Positions 11,913 through 23,712 of a stretch of 64,000 bases of DNA are shown here, in pieces (within the stretch, counting starts at the first letter, position 1; every line of letters begins with the position of its first letter). Origin of the DNA: Timema cristinae (lineage: Eukaryota > Arthropoda > Insecta > Phasmatodea > Timematidae). The notes beneath the pieces were generated by a model, which was not told the DNA's origin, made no database searches, and worked only from the letters and a program-made list of their open reading frames with translations. The position numbers and the translations under genes were made by a program. Location of the stretch: contig JBCFYV010000012.1 in the NCBI GenBank assembly GCA_039000515.1, positions 86,892,284 to 86,956,283 of the forward strand, read 5' to 3'.

Positions 11913-13100
11913 TTTATAAGGATGTCTCTAGTAAGTAATAACACAATAAAGTAAATCACAGAAGACGCCCAAAGCTACAACTACAATAAAAAAACTTACC
12001 TCTAAATAGCTTCTTGAAACATACAATAAAAAAAAACCACAATCTCCCCTCTTAAGTTTGGGGACACCCCTTCCAAGCTTGCTAATAATTTTGGTCATGA
12101 GACACTACTGTTTGGTAAAGGTTCTATGTACAGTAGTTTCTTGAAACCACTAAAATGCTTAAAAATGTATTTTTACAGAGCAATACCCAGTGTTGTGAAA
12201 TGGGACTTTTATAGAGACCATGTTATTCACTCATAACAACCATAGATATGGACCATGATTTGGTGTAATAAATTTTACATTTTTATGATGTTCTTCTTAT
12301 TAAGATCATTTTGCATGATGTGTAATCAATTTACATTTTTACAATGTTCTACTTATTATAGATCATTTTGAATCAATCTCTTAGTTAGGAAACCTAACTA
12401 TTTTTAACTACCAACAAACTATCTCAGGTAGAAAACATAATTATTTTAACTACAAAAAAATAAATTAAAAAATGCAATTTTATACCCTAATCACTAATTT
12501 TGCTTGTCCTGAAAAATTAACCTCTCCGACAAAAGGTCCTCTTTAATTTTCCACCTCACATATGTTGATTGTTACTTTTGGCAGTCAGAACATTCACACA
12601 AACAAACAATTTGTTTTAAATTATTAAATGCTTTTTTACATTGTTGAAACATGAACTTATGAAAATAACCATTTGGATGTTTCTTTTTATTGTGGAAGTA
12701 ACATCTTCACTTAAAAAATGCTTTCCAAAAGAAAGTTTCTAAAAATGCTACGTGTTCTTCTGAAATCAAGACGACAAACCAGTGGAAACAAGGGTGGTTG
12801 ATGACTTATAAACCATCAAGGAGGTTGTGTTCTTTTGCCATTTACAAAATTAATTTTTTTTTTTTTAATATTATTTTGTATGGCTCTCTTAAGTTAGAAA
12901 AACATTTTATTCTTATTTTGGTGGCCAGTTATAACAAGATATGTGTGAATATATACTTTTTAACTAATTATTTCATGATCTATAATATCTATTGTTGCCA
13001 CAAGAACAAAACAAAAAGCATAGTAGTTTTATTAATATATTTTGTTTTTTAAATAAGTTATGAAAACACCAATTATACATTAATCCTTAGGGAAGAATTA
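11913..13100. other. Non-coding with a short tandem duplication
   Basis: A unit of about 55 bp at 12272-12320 is repeated in diverged form at 12327-12376 (acatttttatgatgttct / acatttttacaatgttct). Otherwise AT-rich without recognised features. Confidence 0.5.
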
Positions 13101-13700
13101 TTAGAATTGTTTGAGAATAGTCACTTTCAGTCAACGGAATAGCTAAGCATTACTCCAAATGGTGTATAGATTCGGCAAGTAGGCGAAGCATGTCGACATC
13201 AACTATCTTATCAGCTGAATGGGTTCATGCCACACTGTCTTCAAGTGACTGCGATAGATCGTCACATGGGTACATCAAAACTTTAAAGTGACCCTACAAG
13301 AAAAAATTTAGTGGTGTGAGTTCCGGTGACCTTGGTTGCCATGCCACTGGACCTCCACACCCGATATTCTAGTTGGGGTGGACTTCATTAAGCAGTTGCC
13401 ACACTTATACCACATCCTTTGTCGCACAAGAAATGGTATGTCCTCCAGCAGCCCAGGTAAAATCGTGTTAAAGAACAGACGGTATTTGTGGGAATCCAAA
13501 TGATCTGGTATCTAACAGGAGCCTACAATCGCATCCCCATCATTAACATCTTCCGTGGAAGTGGACAGTCACGCCGCAGTACGGCTCGACTGTCAGATGT
13601 TCATATGGCCATTGCCAGATCCTAGTATTCTATGTATGTGTAGTTAATTGCTGCTTACACAAAACTGACCTCACATTTTTGCCTATGTCTAATCACCAAT
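13101..13700 (-). pseudogene. Tc1/IS630-type transposase fragment
   Basis: The minus strand at 13308-13499 reads ILPGLLEDIPFLVRQRMWY and later VEVQWHGNQGH. This matches the stretch before and around the second catalytic Asp of a mariner-like transposase group common in arthropods (LLEDVPL.VRQRMWFQ.DGAP..., then the GP.AWP.RSPDL block). The catalytic residues are degraded and flanks are frame-broken. The minus ends could not be fixed. Confidence 0.55.
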
Positions 13701-14121
13701 GACTATGAAATTTCATGCAGTGCGTTTTTGAGTTACATTTACCCACCTAATCATTTGGTATTGTCTGTATTCGTGAATTACTACTCACCCTGTATTAATT
13801 AAATGAAATATTATTAAACCAGAATTAGGATATTCCAGTATTAATTTGATAAATATAAACCCTTGCTCCTTTTTCAATTCTAGTGGTTTTGATGTCCAAT
13901 TAAAAGCTTAATATCAACAAGTTCCTCAGGAGACTGATAAAAAGTGAAAATGACTTATTAATGTGACTAAGAAATATCTTTATAGCACCAATACTTGTTG
14001 ACTGACAAATTTTATTGCCTCACAGAGGCTTATCCTGTGTGGCCTGATAAAATTTATTTCTATAACTTTTTATCTTTTCTATGTTATAACTATTTCAGCT
14101 TATTTTTACAAGGCCTTTTAT

Positions 14122-15392
14122 TTAAGTGCGAATTAATGTGAACAAAACAAATTAGTGTTATTTTAGATTTATTTCAATTTAAACATATAATTGTCATTAC
14201 ATTCGTATTTTAGTACTTAATATGACCTCCTTTAGTTTTATAATCATTTAAAGTCCCTTCAGCATTGAGTCAACAAGTTATTTATAAATTTATTTCGCTT
14301 CAGGATCATGAAACAATACTTGAATTATACCACACTTCATCTTTTATAAGGCTGTACAGTCGATTTTTCTTGCTAATTGTTTTCAAATTTCCCAAAGATT
14401 TTCGATTGAGTTAAAATCCGATGTATTTCCTGGCCATTCCAAATATTCTATATTGTTTTCTACCATAGTTTTTGCTAACCTTTTTGGTCATACGGCATAG
14501 ACAAGACCTTGATGAATATTTGAATTTTCGATTCCAAATTTATTGGCTAGCTTTCCTAGTTCAAGAAAGGACTCTAGTTTCTGAAATCATTAAGTATTTT
14601 TCACTATTCAGTATTCATCATTCCAAATACTGGCACACAATATCCTAGGCCGTAGTATGAACGGAAGCCCCAAAACATTTTTTTAATGGGTGCTTTACCA
14701 TTTGCTCAGGTGTTTTGGCGACATGATTTCATTATTCGATTTTTGAACATGAGAAATTTCTATACTTTGTACTTCAAAATGGATTTTGTCTAAAAATAAG
14801 ACTTTCTTCCACTATGTTAGGAGTTTTTTTTAAAAATTTATTTTCTTACTTTTCTGCCAACTTCCAAAAGTCCTCTTGAGTCATGAATATGGACCCCAGC
14901 AGCCGTTAAATCTTTTTGCAAATCGAAACTATATTTTTCAGTGTGTAGCTTGCTATTTCTCAGCCAAATAGCATCATCTTTATAAGTTTCATTTTTTCTA
15001 CCACAATGATTTTTTCTTTGTGGAGTAATTGAACAAGTTAAATTTATCAGTTATATGATTTTTTTACAGCTACAAAGCCAAACTCAAATTGTTTTGCTAT
15101 CTTTCTTTGAATTAAGAAGTGTGTTCATGCAAAGTTATAATCTTGATTCTCTTTAAGTGACATATCCATTTTAAATATTAATCAAAACTCTCTAAAATCT
15201 GAAGAAAGTTTTCTAAAACCAAATAAAATCAATAATATAGTTTAAATCAGTTCATAAACACACCATTAATCTTACAAACAGTTGTGAAAAGGTAAACAAT
15301 AAACAGTCAGCTGTATCAAAATAAACATGTACCAGCAGTGAGGCCAACCTTATAAAACTAAATTTAATGTTTTGTTCACATTAATTTGCACA
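14122..15392 (-). mobile_element. Tc1/mariner element with decayed transposase
   Basis: Inverted ends: 14127-14150 (gtgcgaattaatgtgaacaa) and 15368-15391 (complement, ttgttcacattaatttgcac). The minus strand between them keeps Tc1 transposase blocks in several frames: FDLQKDLTAAGVHIHDS (about 14880-14935), a KVLFLDKIHFE block in place of the usual SDE.HF (about 14780-14815), EWPGNTSDFNSIENLW (about 14390-14440; family EWP..SPDLNPIENLW), and a C-terminal DSML..L..IIK. Numerous stops. TA target duplication not verified. Confidence 0.8.
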
Positions 15393-15504
15393 AGAAAGTA
15401 TCACTTTACTGTGTCTATTTCTTTTACCTGTCAATCTTTTTCAAATATATTCCAATTTATACATTTTAAAAATTCATACCTTTTTTAAATTTAATATTTA
15501 CATA

Positions 15505-15735
15505 TCTGTAAGAAGGTTTACAGAAAAGGTGGATAAAAACATATGGCTTTGATAATGAAAAAAACACAGTTTACACTTTACATTGTTGCCATTGAACAGA
15601 GTTAATGGCTGCACCTTTGTCGAATGAAAGTAATGTAAAGTGTGAAGTCTGTAGTTTCCTTTCATTTTAAACACTATTGCATTCATTCTTTTTATGCGTT
15701 TCTATCCAACTTTCCTGTATCTTCTCCAAATATAA
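15505..15735. repeat. Foldback MITE-like element, family A (short copy)
   Basis: Inverted arms (about 15505-15610 and 15615-15735) with the same gaaggtttacagaaaaggtgg-like ends and the cactttacatt block as the element at 4029-4462. Confidence 0.7.
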
Positions 15736-15856
15736 TACAAATAACCCATAAAGGGAAAAGAGATTTTGCCTTATAAAGATATTTTTTAAATATTATTTAT
15801 TATTTTATAAATATAAACCAATTAAGATATTTAATGACTAAAATATTTACCAAGTC

Positions 15857-16035
15857 ATCATTACTATTATTATTATTATTATTATTAGCACCGCGTCTTA
15901 CTACCCATTCGGGTTATACGCACTTACGCTAATGTGTAATGGTAGGGTGATTGTGAGATGAAATGAAGGACCTACAGTTTAACGTGGAATCCGAACCACG
16001 GTGGAGGCCTGGCATTCCCCACAATCATTACTATT
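15857..16035 (-). mobile_element. SINE, 5'-truncated (copy 2)
   Basis: Minus-oriented tail and part of the body (15869-16023), with the tail grown into an (att)n tract. Flanked by a perfect 12-bp direct repeat atcattactatt (15857-15868 and 16024-16035). The tRNA head is missing, as expected for a 5'-truncated retrotransposition product. Confidence 0.9.
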
Positions 16036-17200
16036 GTTTTGTTAAAGTTTATTTAACAACTAAATATAATAATAGTAGTTAATGTATTTATTGTTAGCTT
16101 CATTTCATGGAAAAGATGAAAACAAACAGAATCTTGACCTTTAAATAACTTTGTGTTAGGTTTGAAATAATTATTAATAATTTTAGACAGTTGAGTATTT
16201 AAGATTTATATCAAAGAGGTCTAAAAACTTACCTAGCTTGTACTTGCCCCTCTCTCTTTTTCAAATTGTTGCCACAGTATTTTTAAGTTTTTTATTATGA
16301 TTATTTTTTTATGTTTATCAATATTTTTACTAAGAATTTAGTCAACAAAATTGAGTATATTCAAAAATATCTATTTGTTGTTTTGAATACTACCTTTGTA
16401 ATATTGTAAAGAGCGGCCTAGTCTACAAAAGGGCTGATTGAACTACCCCTATTATATACACATAATGGGTTAAAAGTGGCCACAACATGGCTTGTGAACC
16501 GCATGTGGACTTTTCACCTAGTAAAATAATAAATGATTTTTAAAAAAATTGAAAATTTTTCTTTAACACAATTTTGTCATCAAATACAAAATATATTTTT
16601 GAGCAAACTTAGTAAATAAAAAACACCAAAAACATACCTTATTATTCTTATGAATGTATTTAAAAAAATAATTTGTCATATTTTGCTACTTTAAATGTGC
16701 CAAAAATTTAGCATAGCGAGAAAAAAAAAACACAGGCTAATTAAAATTAATAACTATAGTAAAAATATTTTTATTTGACACACACTCGATTATAAACTAA
16801 ATTAACAAATTTTATTTGCAAAATTAAAATAATATGAATGTAAGGCTTTGTTTTCAAATTATTATCAAGTTATCCCACATAATATTTTACTTGTTTAATC
16901 TACTTGTGAGGCCTTTCTTGAGTCTGTCTTATCAGTAAAAGCTGCTTAAAATTATGTTGTTGTGTTAGAGCATTTCATTAATTCATTGAAATATTCGTGT
17001 CAAAACAGATCTATATTTGGAGTTAATAAATCTAAGTTTAGAAAAAATACTTCACAATAATGGGTTGTAACAAAAATGGAGATCAGTTTCTTAGCACATT
17101 TGTTTGGGATATTTTCATTCCAGGACATGCTTCCAAAACTCAGTAATGGAACAATTGCTTTGTTTTACTTGTTTAAGTCCTTTGTCCTCTTGAAGTACCA
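16036..17200. other. AT-rich, nothing recognised
   Basis: No coding block or repeat pair seen. A slightly GC-richer stretch is at 16405-16510. Confidence 0.5.
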
Positions 17201-18235
17201 TTAGCTTCAATTTTAGTTGCAGAGTCCACCATAATTTACTTTGAAATAGGATTACCACTTACCATTATTTTGGTGAGAAAAGAATTCTCCAAAAAGAGCA
17301 AATAATGACTTGCTCGAAGATCACAACATTGATCATTGGTTCTTCTACAAGACCATTTGATTTGCAAATATAATCTTCCATTACCAGTTTTATTGCAGGA
17401 AATGTTAGCATTTTTTTCAGCCAATCAAAACGATTTAAAATTTTATATTCCAAGTCTCACTGAAGAGTTTCAATTTTTTGTGGAAACTGAACATCATTAG
17501 TTTTATTTTACCTTGCGGTGATAGATTAAATAGCTCTAAATCCTGAAAAACATCTGTAAAAAATGCCTTGTCTAACAACCACTGAGTGTCTTCAAGTTGA
17601 GGAAGTATTTCTTGTTTGATTGGTTCCAACATCAACAAAATTTGTTTAGTACAATTTTACTGAGTCATATTACTAAGAAAAACCCCGACACATAATTAGG
17701 AAACTCGTCCCTGCCAAGTTCATTCACAAAGGCTTTGAATTGCCGATGTTTTTTTTGCACTTAAAAAAATGCAATATTTAGGACAACTTCCATATGTGCT
17801 CAAATGTCAGATACTTGACTGCTAGATGCTCTTGATGAATAAAGCAATGTACAGAGAGGAAATCAGGATATAATACATCAGTCTATAAAATACTCATGTT
17901 CTATTTTATTTTGCCTCTCAATAGATAGAGCACTATAATTTACAATACTGACAATCTTTCTACTAGGGATAGAAGCTTTTATAAATGTGTCATCGAGAGC
18001 TTCTTTAATTTCCAGAGCCACAAGTTGTTTCCTTTAATGTTATTAAGTCTAATAACTCTTTTACGTCCAGGCTGTGTGATACAAAGCGAACAAATAAATT
18101 TAGTTGTGGTTTGTCCTGAATATCTGTAGATTCCTCCAAAGCCTGATTCAATGCAGCAAAGTTCATCAAATTATCTTGTAAGCTATTTACAATATCAGCA
18201 CTGATAGCATACATTCTCTTTTCAATTGTATGCTT
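17201..18235 (-). pseudogene. ZBED5-like hAT transposase relic
   Basis: Minus-strand blocks in order: NFAALNQALEESTDIQD..QLNLFVRFV (18005-18214), a VHCFIHQEHLAVK block (about 17810-17870), and PQLEDTQWLLDKAFFTDVFQ followed by LNLSPQGKIKLM (17435-17638). This order (DESTD..D.AQL..F.R, then CI.HQE.L..K, then L.D..FLTD....LN..LQGK) is that of the ZBED5/GTF2IRD2-related hAT transposase family. Stops and frameshifts separate the blocks. It lies outside BIRC6, downstream of its 3' end. Terminal inverted repeats were not found. Confidence 0.7.
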
Positions 18236-19617
18236 GGAAACAGGCTTTCAATAATTTTGTGCAATTTTTTATTGTTGTAATCTAAAACAAATTATTTATA
18301 CAATATTTATAGACAAATTCTCCTGAAGTATATAGATGCTTTTCCTTTGCAATATAAAATCATAAAATAAACACAGCCTCATAAGTTTTTCTTTCAAAGA
18401 TAAAACTTCAATTAGCTTTGGAACAGAACCAATAATAAATTATTTGCTAAACTTATTGTGATGCATTCGCAAATAGTGAGACCTGCTTAATACAATGTGA
18501 GCCACAAAGCATCGTCCACAGAAGAGCACCTTTCATGATATATGAGTGGTATACTATATACTGTGGCAAACAATATACATTGGTATACAATGTATCACCA
18601 CATACAAAATGGTAATATCTGTATATAAATGTTAATGTTAAACCAGTTTTTTTTTTTTTTTGTGATTCAATTCTCAGGCCTGCTATTTACCTTCTAAATA
18701 CCAATCTTTCTAATGAAGGTCGGCACAAAGTGAATAGCTAACTCTGCACATTCAAACCTATATTCACAAATATTTTATTTTAACTGTCCTTAAGTGTATT
18801 GAAAAGAATAATGATTTTTCAGTTTCTATCACAGCATATTAAAGAGTTTATCTTAAAACCACTTATTTGAGATTTTAAAACCTTTGAATCATATTTCACT
18901 AGAAAATTTTTAAATAAGTAATTTCACACAAACTTGTTTTTATTCACATAATTAAGTTTTAAAATTATATATTTATTAAGCGCACGCTTGAATCGATACT
19001 CGGGAGCTTCATGAAAAGCTTGCTTGAGATCATCTAGAATTAACAAACTGGTGCTAGCAGATTCGATTTGATATTATTTCTTATGACTAATAAACCCAGC
19101 CTTATATACAGTAACAACTACATAAAATGATGGAAGGATCAAAAAAGAAAATACTTTAAAAACAATTAAAATATTTTATTTTGTTGCAACCAATTTTTCT
19201 AGCTCGTCAGAGTTAAGTGTTCTCTCCAGCGGTTTTAAATTACAATAGCTGTACACAATATTCACAATGATACATCCTGGCAATTTGTTCACAAACAACA
19301 TACATAACACACATTACCTCACAGGTAAACCCGTATAACACACGATCATTTAATTTTTATATATCGCATTCCATTGGTCTATCTGTATAAGAGAAAGAGA
19401 AAAAACAGCATGAATTACTATTCACATAATTAAATGTCTGAATTTATTTATTAAAGAACAAATTATTGATGCTATACTAGTAAAATAATTACAACTGGAC
19501 CAGAATTTAAATCTGACGTTTTTTCGCAGTCACGTCTCAAGCAGTACCTACTTTGATACACACTAGTCGAATGAAAATTAGACAATGATAAAAATTTGGG
19601 TAAATTAGATGGTCATT
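18236..19617. other. AT-rich intergenic DNA
   Basis: No gene recognised. A run of 15 T lies near 18647. A possible far 3' flank of BIRC6. Confidence 0.5.
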
Positions 19618-19625
19618 TTACTAAT

Positions 19626-19773
19626 TAGGGAATCTTATAATTATAATTGGTTCTGAACCACCAATAAGCAATATTAGAGCTCTAAAACAAGTTTCACCTG
19701 AAAAATTGATTTTATTTTTAAGGATCTTGTCTCGAATCTAAAATATACTTAAGGATTCGAGGTCCCAACCCTA
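19626..19773. mobile_element. Short hAT-type MITE remnant
   Basis: Ends tagggaatc... and ...ccaaccctag with a gattcgaggtcccaa-like inner end. The segment aataagcaatattagagct is shared with the similar unit at 41777-42683. The flanking 8-mers match only in part, so boundaries are tentative. Confidence 0.4.
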
Positions 19774-22700
19774 GTTATAATCCTTACCCAGCTGCAATCT
19801 TACTAACATAGCACAAAATTTAAAGGAAAATGATTTAATTGTTTAGAAAATCCTTGCAGTTTTTTCAATTAGTGAATACAGTTATGAACCCACAACATGT
19901 CCAGCTTTCATCATTAGTAATTATTATGTTCTACAATACCATTGCAATTCTTAAGAGTAATAATATTCTTTTTATTTGTAAAAGTTATTTTATTGTTTAA
20001 TTTTCAAAATAACCACTCTATACAATGAGGGAGGAATAGAGTTAACGTGGGAACGTGACCTTGATAGTTTATATGATGAGTCAATGTTCTTACATCTTCA
20101 AATTGACAACCTTGTATATTTTTATAAATACTTGATGTAATTATAAAACTAATGGCATTTGAAGGTCTTCACAACTTAGTATAAATTGCAATAGAACACA
20201 GCTTTTTAAAATATGATACAACTCAAAATTATATTTAAAACCAATTATGATTGAGTATACTTTTAGATTACACTAAAAACCAAGTATATTTATAATGTTT
20301 GTTATAATAAACAAAAAAAGCCAACACTGTTGAAGATTGTATAGAAGTGAGAAACACATTATATATTGAGGATAGAAAGGAAACCTCAAAAATGGAACTA
20401 TACAAAACAAATTAATTTGAGGGGTATATTGGGCCCTTTATCTCAAGGGTGACACGAGAATTTGTATTTTGAGGAACTTTTTTTTTGTTGGTTTGAAAAA
20501 AATACGTTTATTTTATCAAGTAGGAAGAAAAAATTGCTTTCCCATTGTATTTATTGAATTTAGCCAAATTGGCATTATCGTGAAAAACTAGTAAACACAT
20601 TTGTATAGCCTTAGATTATGTATAATAATGCATATTCTTACATGACAACTTAATCCAACATTTTTTTTAAATTTCAGGTTGGATATATTTAATCCCTACA
20701 CAATGAAAAAACTTACTGCAAATAACATTTGCTTGGTTAGCTCTTCCTTGGGTTTTTAATACTTTGGGAGAACAGGACTTTTACATATATTACAGTTTCC
20801 AGCCTGTCACCTAGGTCAGGGTCAGTTGGGAGAAGGACTAAATTTATAAAATATCTCCATATCTTTCCAAACATTTTATTTTTCTAAGTTTTCTTATTTT
20901 TCGGGGTCCTGCTTCATTGTTTTAGCTTTCAGTATATTTACCTCCCTTACTGTCTACACAATCACAAGTGCTAAAGTTCCAGGCCTGAGAAACACATTCC
21001 AATATTCATTTATCACACAATGGAAATTGCACGACTACTTGAAATCAACAATACATTAATCAAGTGAACAATCATATGATGCCTGTGTCGGGAAAGTCTA
21101 CAACTGTTTAGGTGGCTGTGAAACTTTGGGAAGCAATAAAATAAAATAATGAAGACATTTCTTTAATATAAAATATTAAAACATATGCTTGATAAATACT
21201 ATGTGATATGGTTTCAATCATAAAATTGAGTTTGTCGTGACATTCTTTTTATTAAATTTAACTAGACCTGTGCGAGAATTACAGTTTGACTTTGGGAAAT
21301 AATGGGAACAGAAAAATTTAAGGAAATAATTTTACAATTCAGGCACATCTATTTTTTAAGGTTTATGATATTGGTCCTAACACTAATCTTAACATTAATT
21401 TAAATTAAAAAATAAATACAACAAATTGATGATGAAATTAAAATTAAAAGCTTAGAGAAATGTGGTCATAAATAAATAAAATTTCACATTTTAATTAAGT
21501 TAAATCTAATTTTAATTAAGTTAAATCTAATATTAGATGCAAAAAATTGTTTTGAAATGAATCAGATAGAGGTTAAAAAACTTTTAATTGGTTTTAGATG
21601 TAGGTATGAAAAATAAATAGAAATTTTGCAATCTGTATAATTTTTATATTGTGAGTTTTCCATATAAAAGTTAGATGATACTTTGTAAAGTAAATAATTA
21701 ATAAAGTTTTGAAGTGAAAAAAATAAATAAATAAGGATCACACACAGCCCTAGTTTTAACAAAAAAAATATTGTGTTAAAGATATGTGATGCAGAAATGC
21801 TGACTAACTATATCAAGCAAAATTACAGTAGCTTTTAAAAAACAACTAACATGTCCATAAGACTTATGTCTTAAATAATGAAAGGAGAAAAACAAAACTT
21901 AGTAGACACAGGCTGGCCAATAACTTAATGAAAGTTCAATTACTGTGTTAAGATCAAATTTTTCAAACTTGGCGGCAAAATAGAAACAAGCTGATTTTAT
22001 TGTATCCTCTCGTGTGTGGTTTCTTCAAGGATGCATCAGACTGGATGAGCCATCAAGGCCTCCAAAGCAAGTAGTAGATACTCAATCAAGTTGAAAACCT
22101 AACTCATTAATTGATTTCTAATCTTGGAGATTATATTGCTTATATTTCTAGAAAATGTGACCTTAAAGAAGCAAAGCAAGGCTTGAATTACAAGCTTGGG
22201 GAGGAAAACTACAAAATATGTTGGTCTGTGAACAATGAATGAACTTCCCATTATTTTTCACAGACACTTCAAGAATTGTAATCTTACTTGATAAATCTTA
22301 TTAAAACTAATGATAATTTACCTTCTTCCCCCCCACCGCAACCAAATTCAATGGGTTAGGCCATTATGCTTAACAAGAAAATATGAAGGAGAGACGTGAA
22401 CACCCAATCTTTATAAAATTAAGAATACAAACCATACAACACAATGAACTACCCTAATCTTCAATTTTAAATAAATATTGTTTTAAACAGTTTTTATAAG
22501 TGAGAGGAACAAACTCAGTATGAAAATAAGCGCTACTTGTAACATTTATTAAAGTTCAGTCATGTGTATTATTTCCTATTCATCTAAAGATTTGAAAACC
22601 AAATACTCTTCACATATTCACACTAACAAAATTTAGAACTTGTGTTGATACTAATGCTTCAACAAATAAATGCACATATTTGATAAAACATTTTTCTTTG

Positions 22701-23433
22701 AAAAGAAAAAAGGTTCCATTAACACAGAAATGTGTGATGTTTTTGACATAATTTCCACTCCACAATAGTTAATGTCAGAATCAGCCCAAGTACATCTCAA
22801 AGAGCTATAGCGTGATTTACCACAGATTTCCCCAAAGCTAGAGGGCTACTTACTTTTCAATGTACCATAAACCCCTCATTTCAATGTTGAAAGAATAATT
22901 TTGTGATAATACAATATAAATAGGTTTAACAGTAATAATATGAAACTGTATAAAGTACAAGTTGATAAACCCAAGTGTTGAAGCTAAGACTGGTCTAAAA
23001 GTACTCTTAGTGCACATCTCATTTTAATGTATGATCGATGAGATCCAAACACAAGATGTACTTTTATTATCCTCCACACTCTGTCATAATCTTAACATAA
23101 AACTTGTATTTTGGGTTTGGATTATGGCAGACCAACATTCATCGTCAAGAATTTACACACATGTGTCCATACCAATAAAGACCTACAAATTCAAATACAG
23201 TTATTCAACTAATAACACATCCTGTGCCTTCATAAGAAGGAACTTTCATCCCGAAAACAGGTAACAGGAAAATGATCTCACTTGCCGAGTGAGAACTGCG
23301 ATTACAAAGGACCCAAGCTCGCACACATTCACATTTGTGAAGTAGCGAGCAACAAATGACCTATTTTATTGTTTTTTTATATTGAAAAAAACAACCATTA
23401 AATAAATTATTTAAAAGCCTAAATTCATAAACT
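19774..23433 (-). other. 3' flank / possible 3' UTR of BIRC6
   Basis: Downstream of the BIRC6 stop on the minus strand. Several minus-strand AATAAA signals occur (plus ttttatt at 23365 is the nearest). No other coding block was recognised. A 22-bp direct duplication (ttttaattaagttaaatcta) lies at about 21489-21532. Confidence 0.45.
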
Positions 23434-23712
23434 TCATTCACAAACTTTAGAAACCATTTTTTCCATCTCAATGTCACTATCAATTTCGTGGAGGGCACTC
23501 TCTTCTGCTGCAGACTTCTGCGCATCTGTGGCCGCGCTGGTGGGGGGGAACGGAACATACGACTGGGTAGGTGTGCTCACCACGGGCGAGCTTTCTTTGG
23601 AGTTGGGTGTGTTTGCTATGCACGATGCATCAAATGTCAGGTCGATCAGGTCATCTAGTCCTTCAGGAGTCTTTAGCTTCGCAAACTCCTCCTTAAGCAA
23701 TCGGAAATGTCT
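23434..23712 (-). CDS. BIRC6: BIRC6 last coding exon (C-terminal tail)
   Basis: Acceptor ctgttgcag before 23712. Reads [18 protein letters not shown], the counterpart of the helix that closes BIRC6, then a low-complexity Ser/Thr/Pro-rich stretch and an acidic end ([12 protein letters not shown]). Stop TGA at 23434-23436. 92 residues, phase 0 entry. The final 60 residues are expected to be poorly conserved. Confidence 0.95.
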   Translation of the reverse strand, partial: RHFRLLKEEFAKLKTPEGLDDLIDLTFDASCIANTPNSKESSPVVSTPTQSYVPFPPTSAATDAQKSAAEESALHEIDSDIEMEKMVSKVCE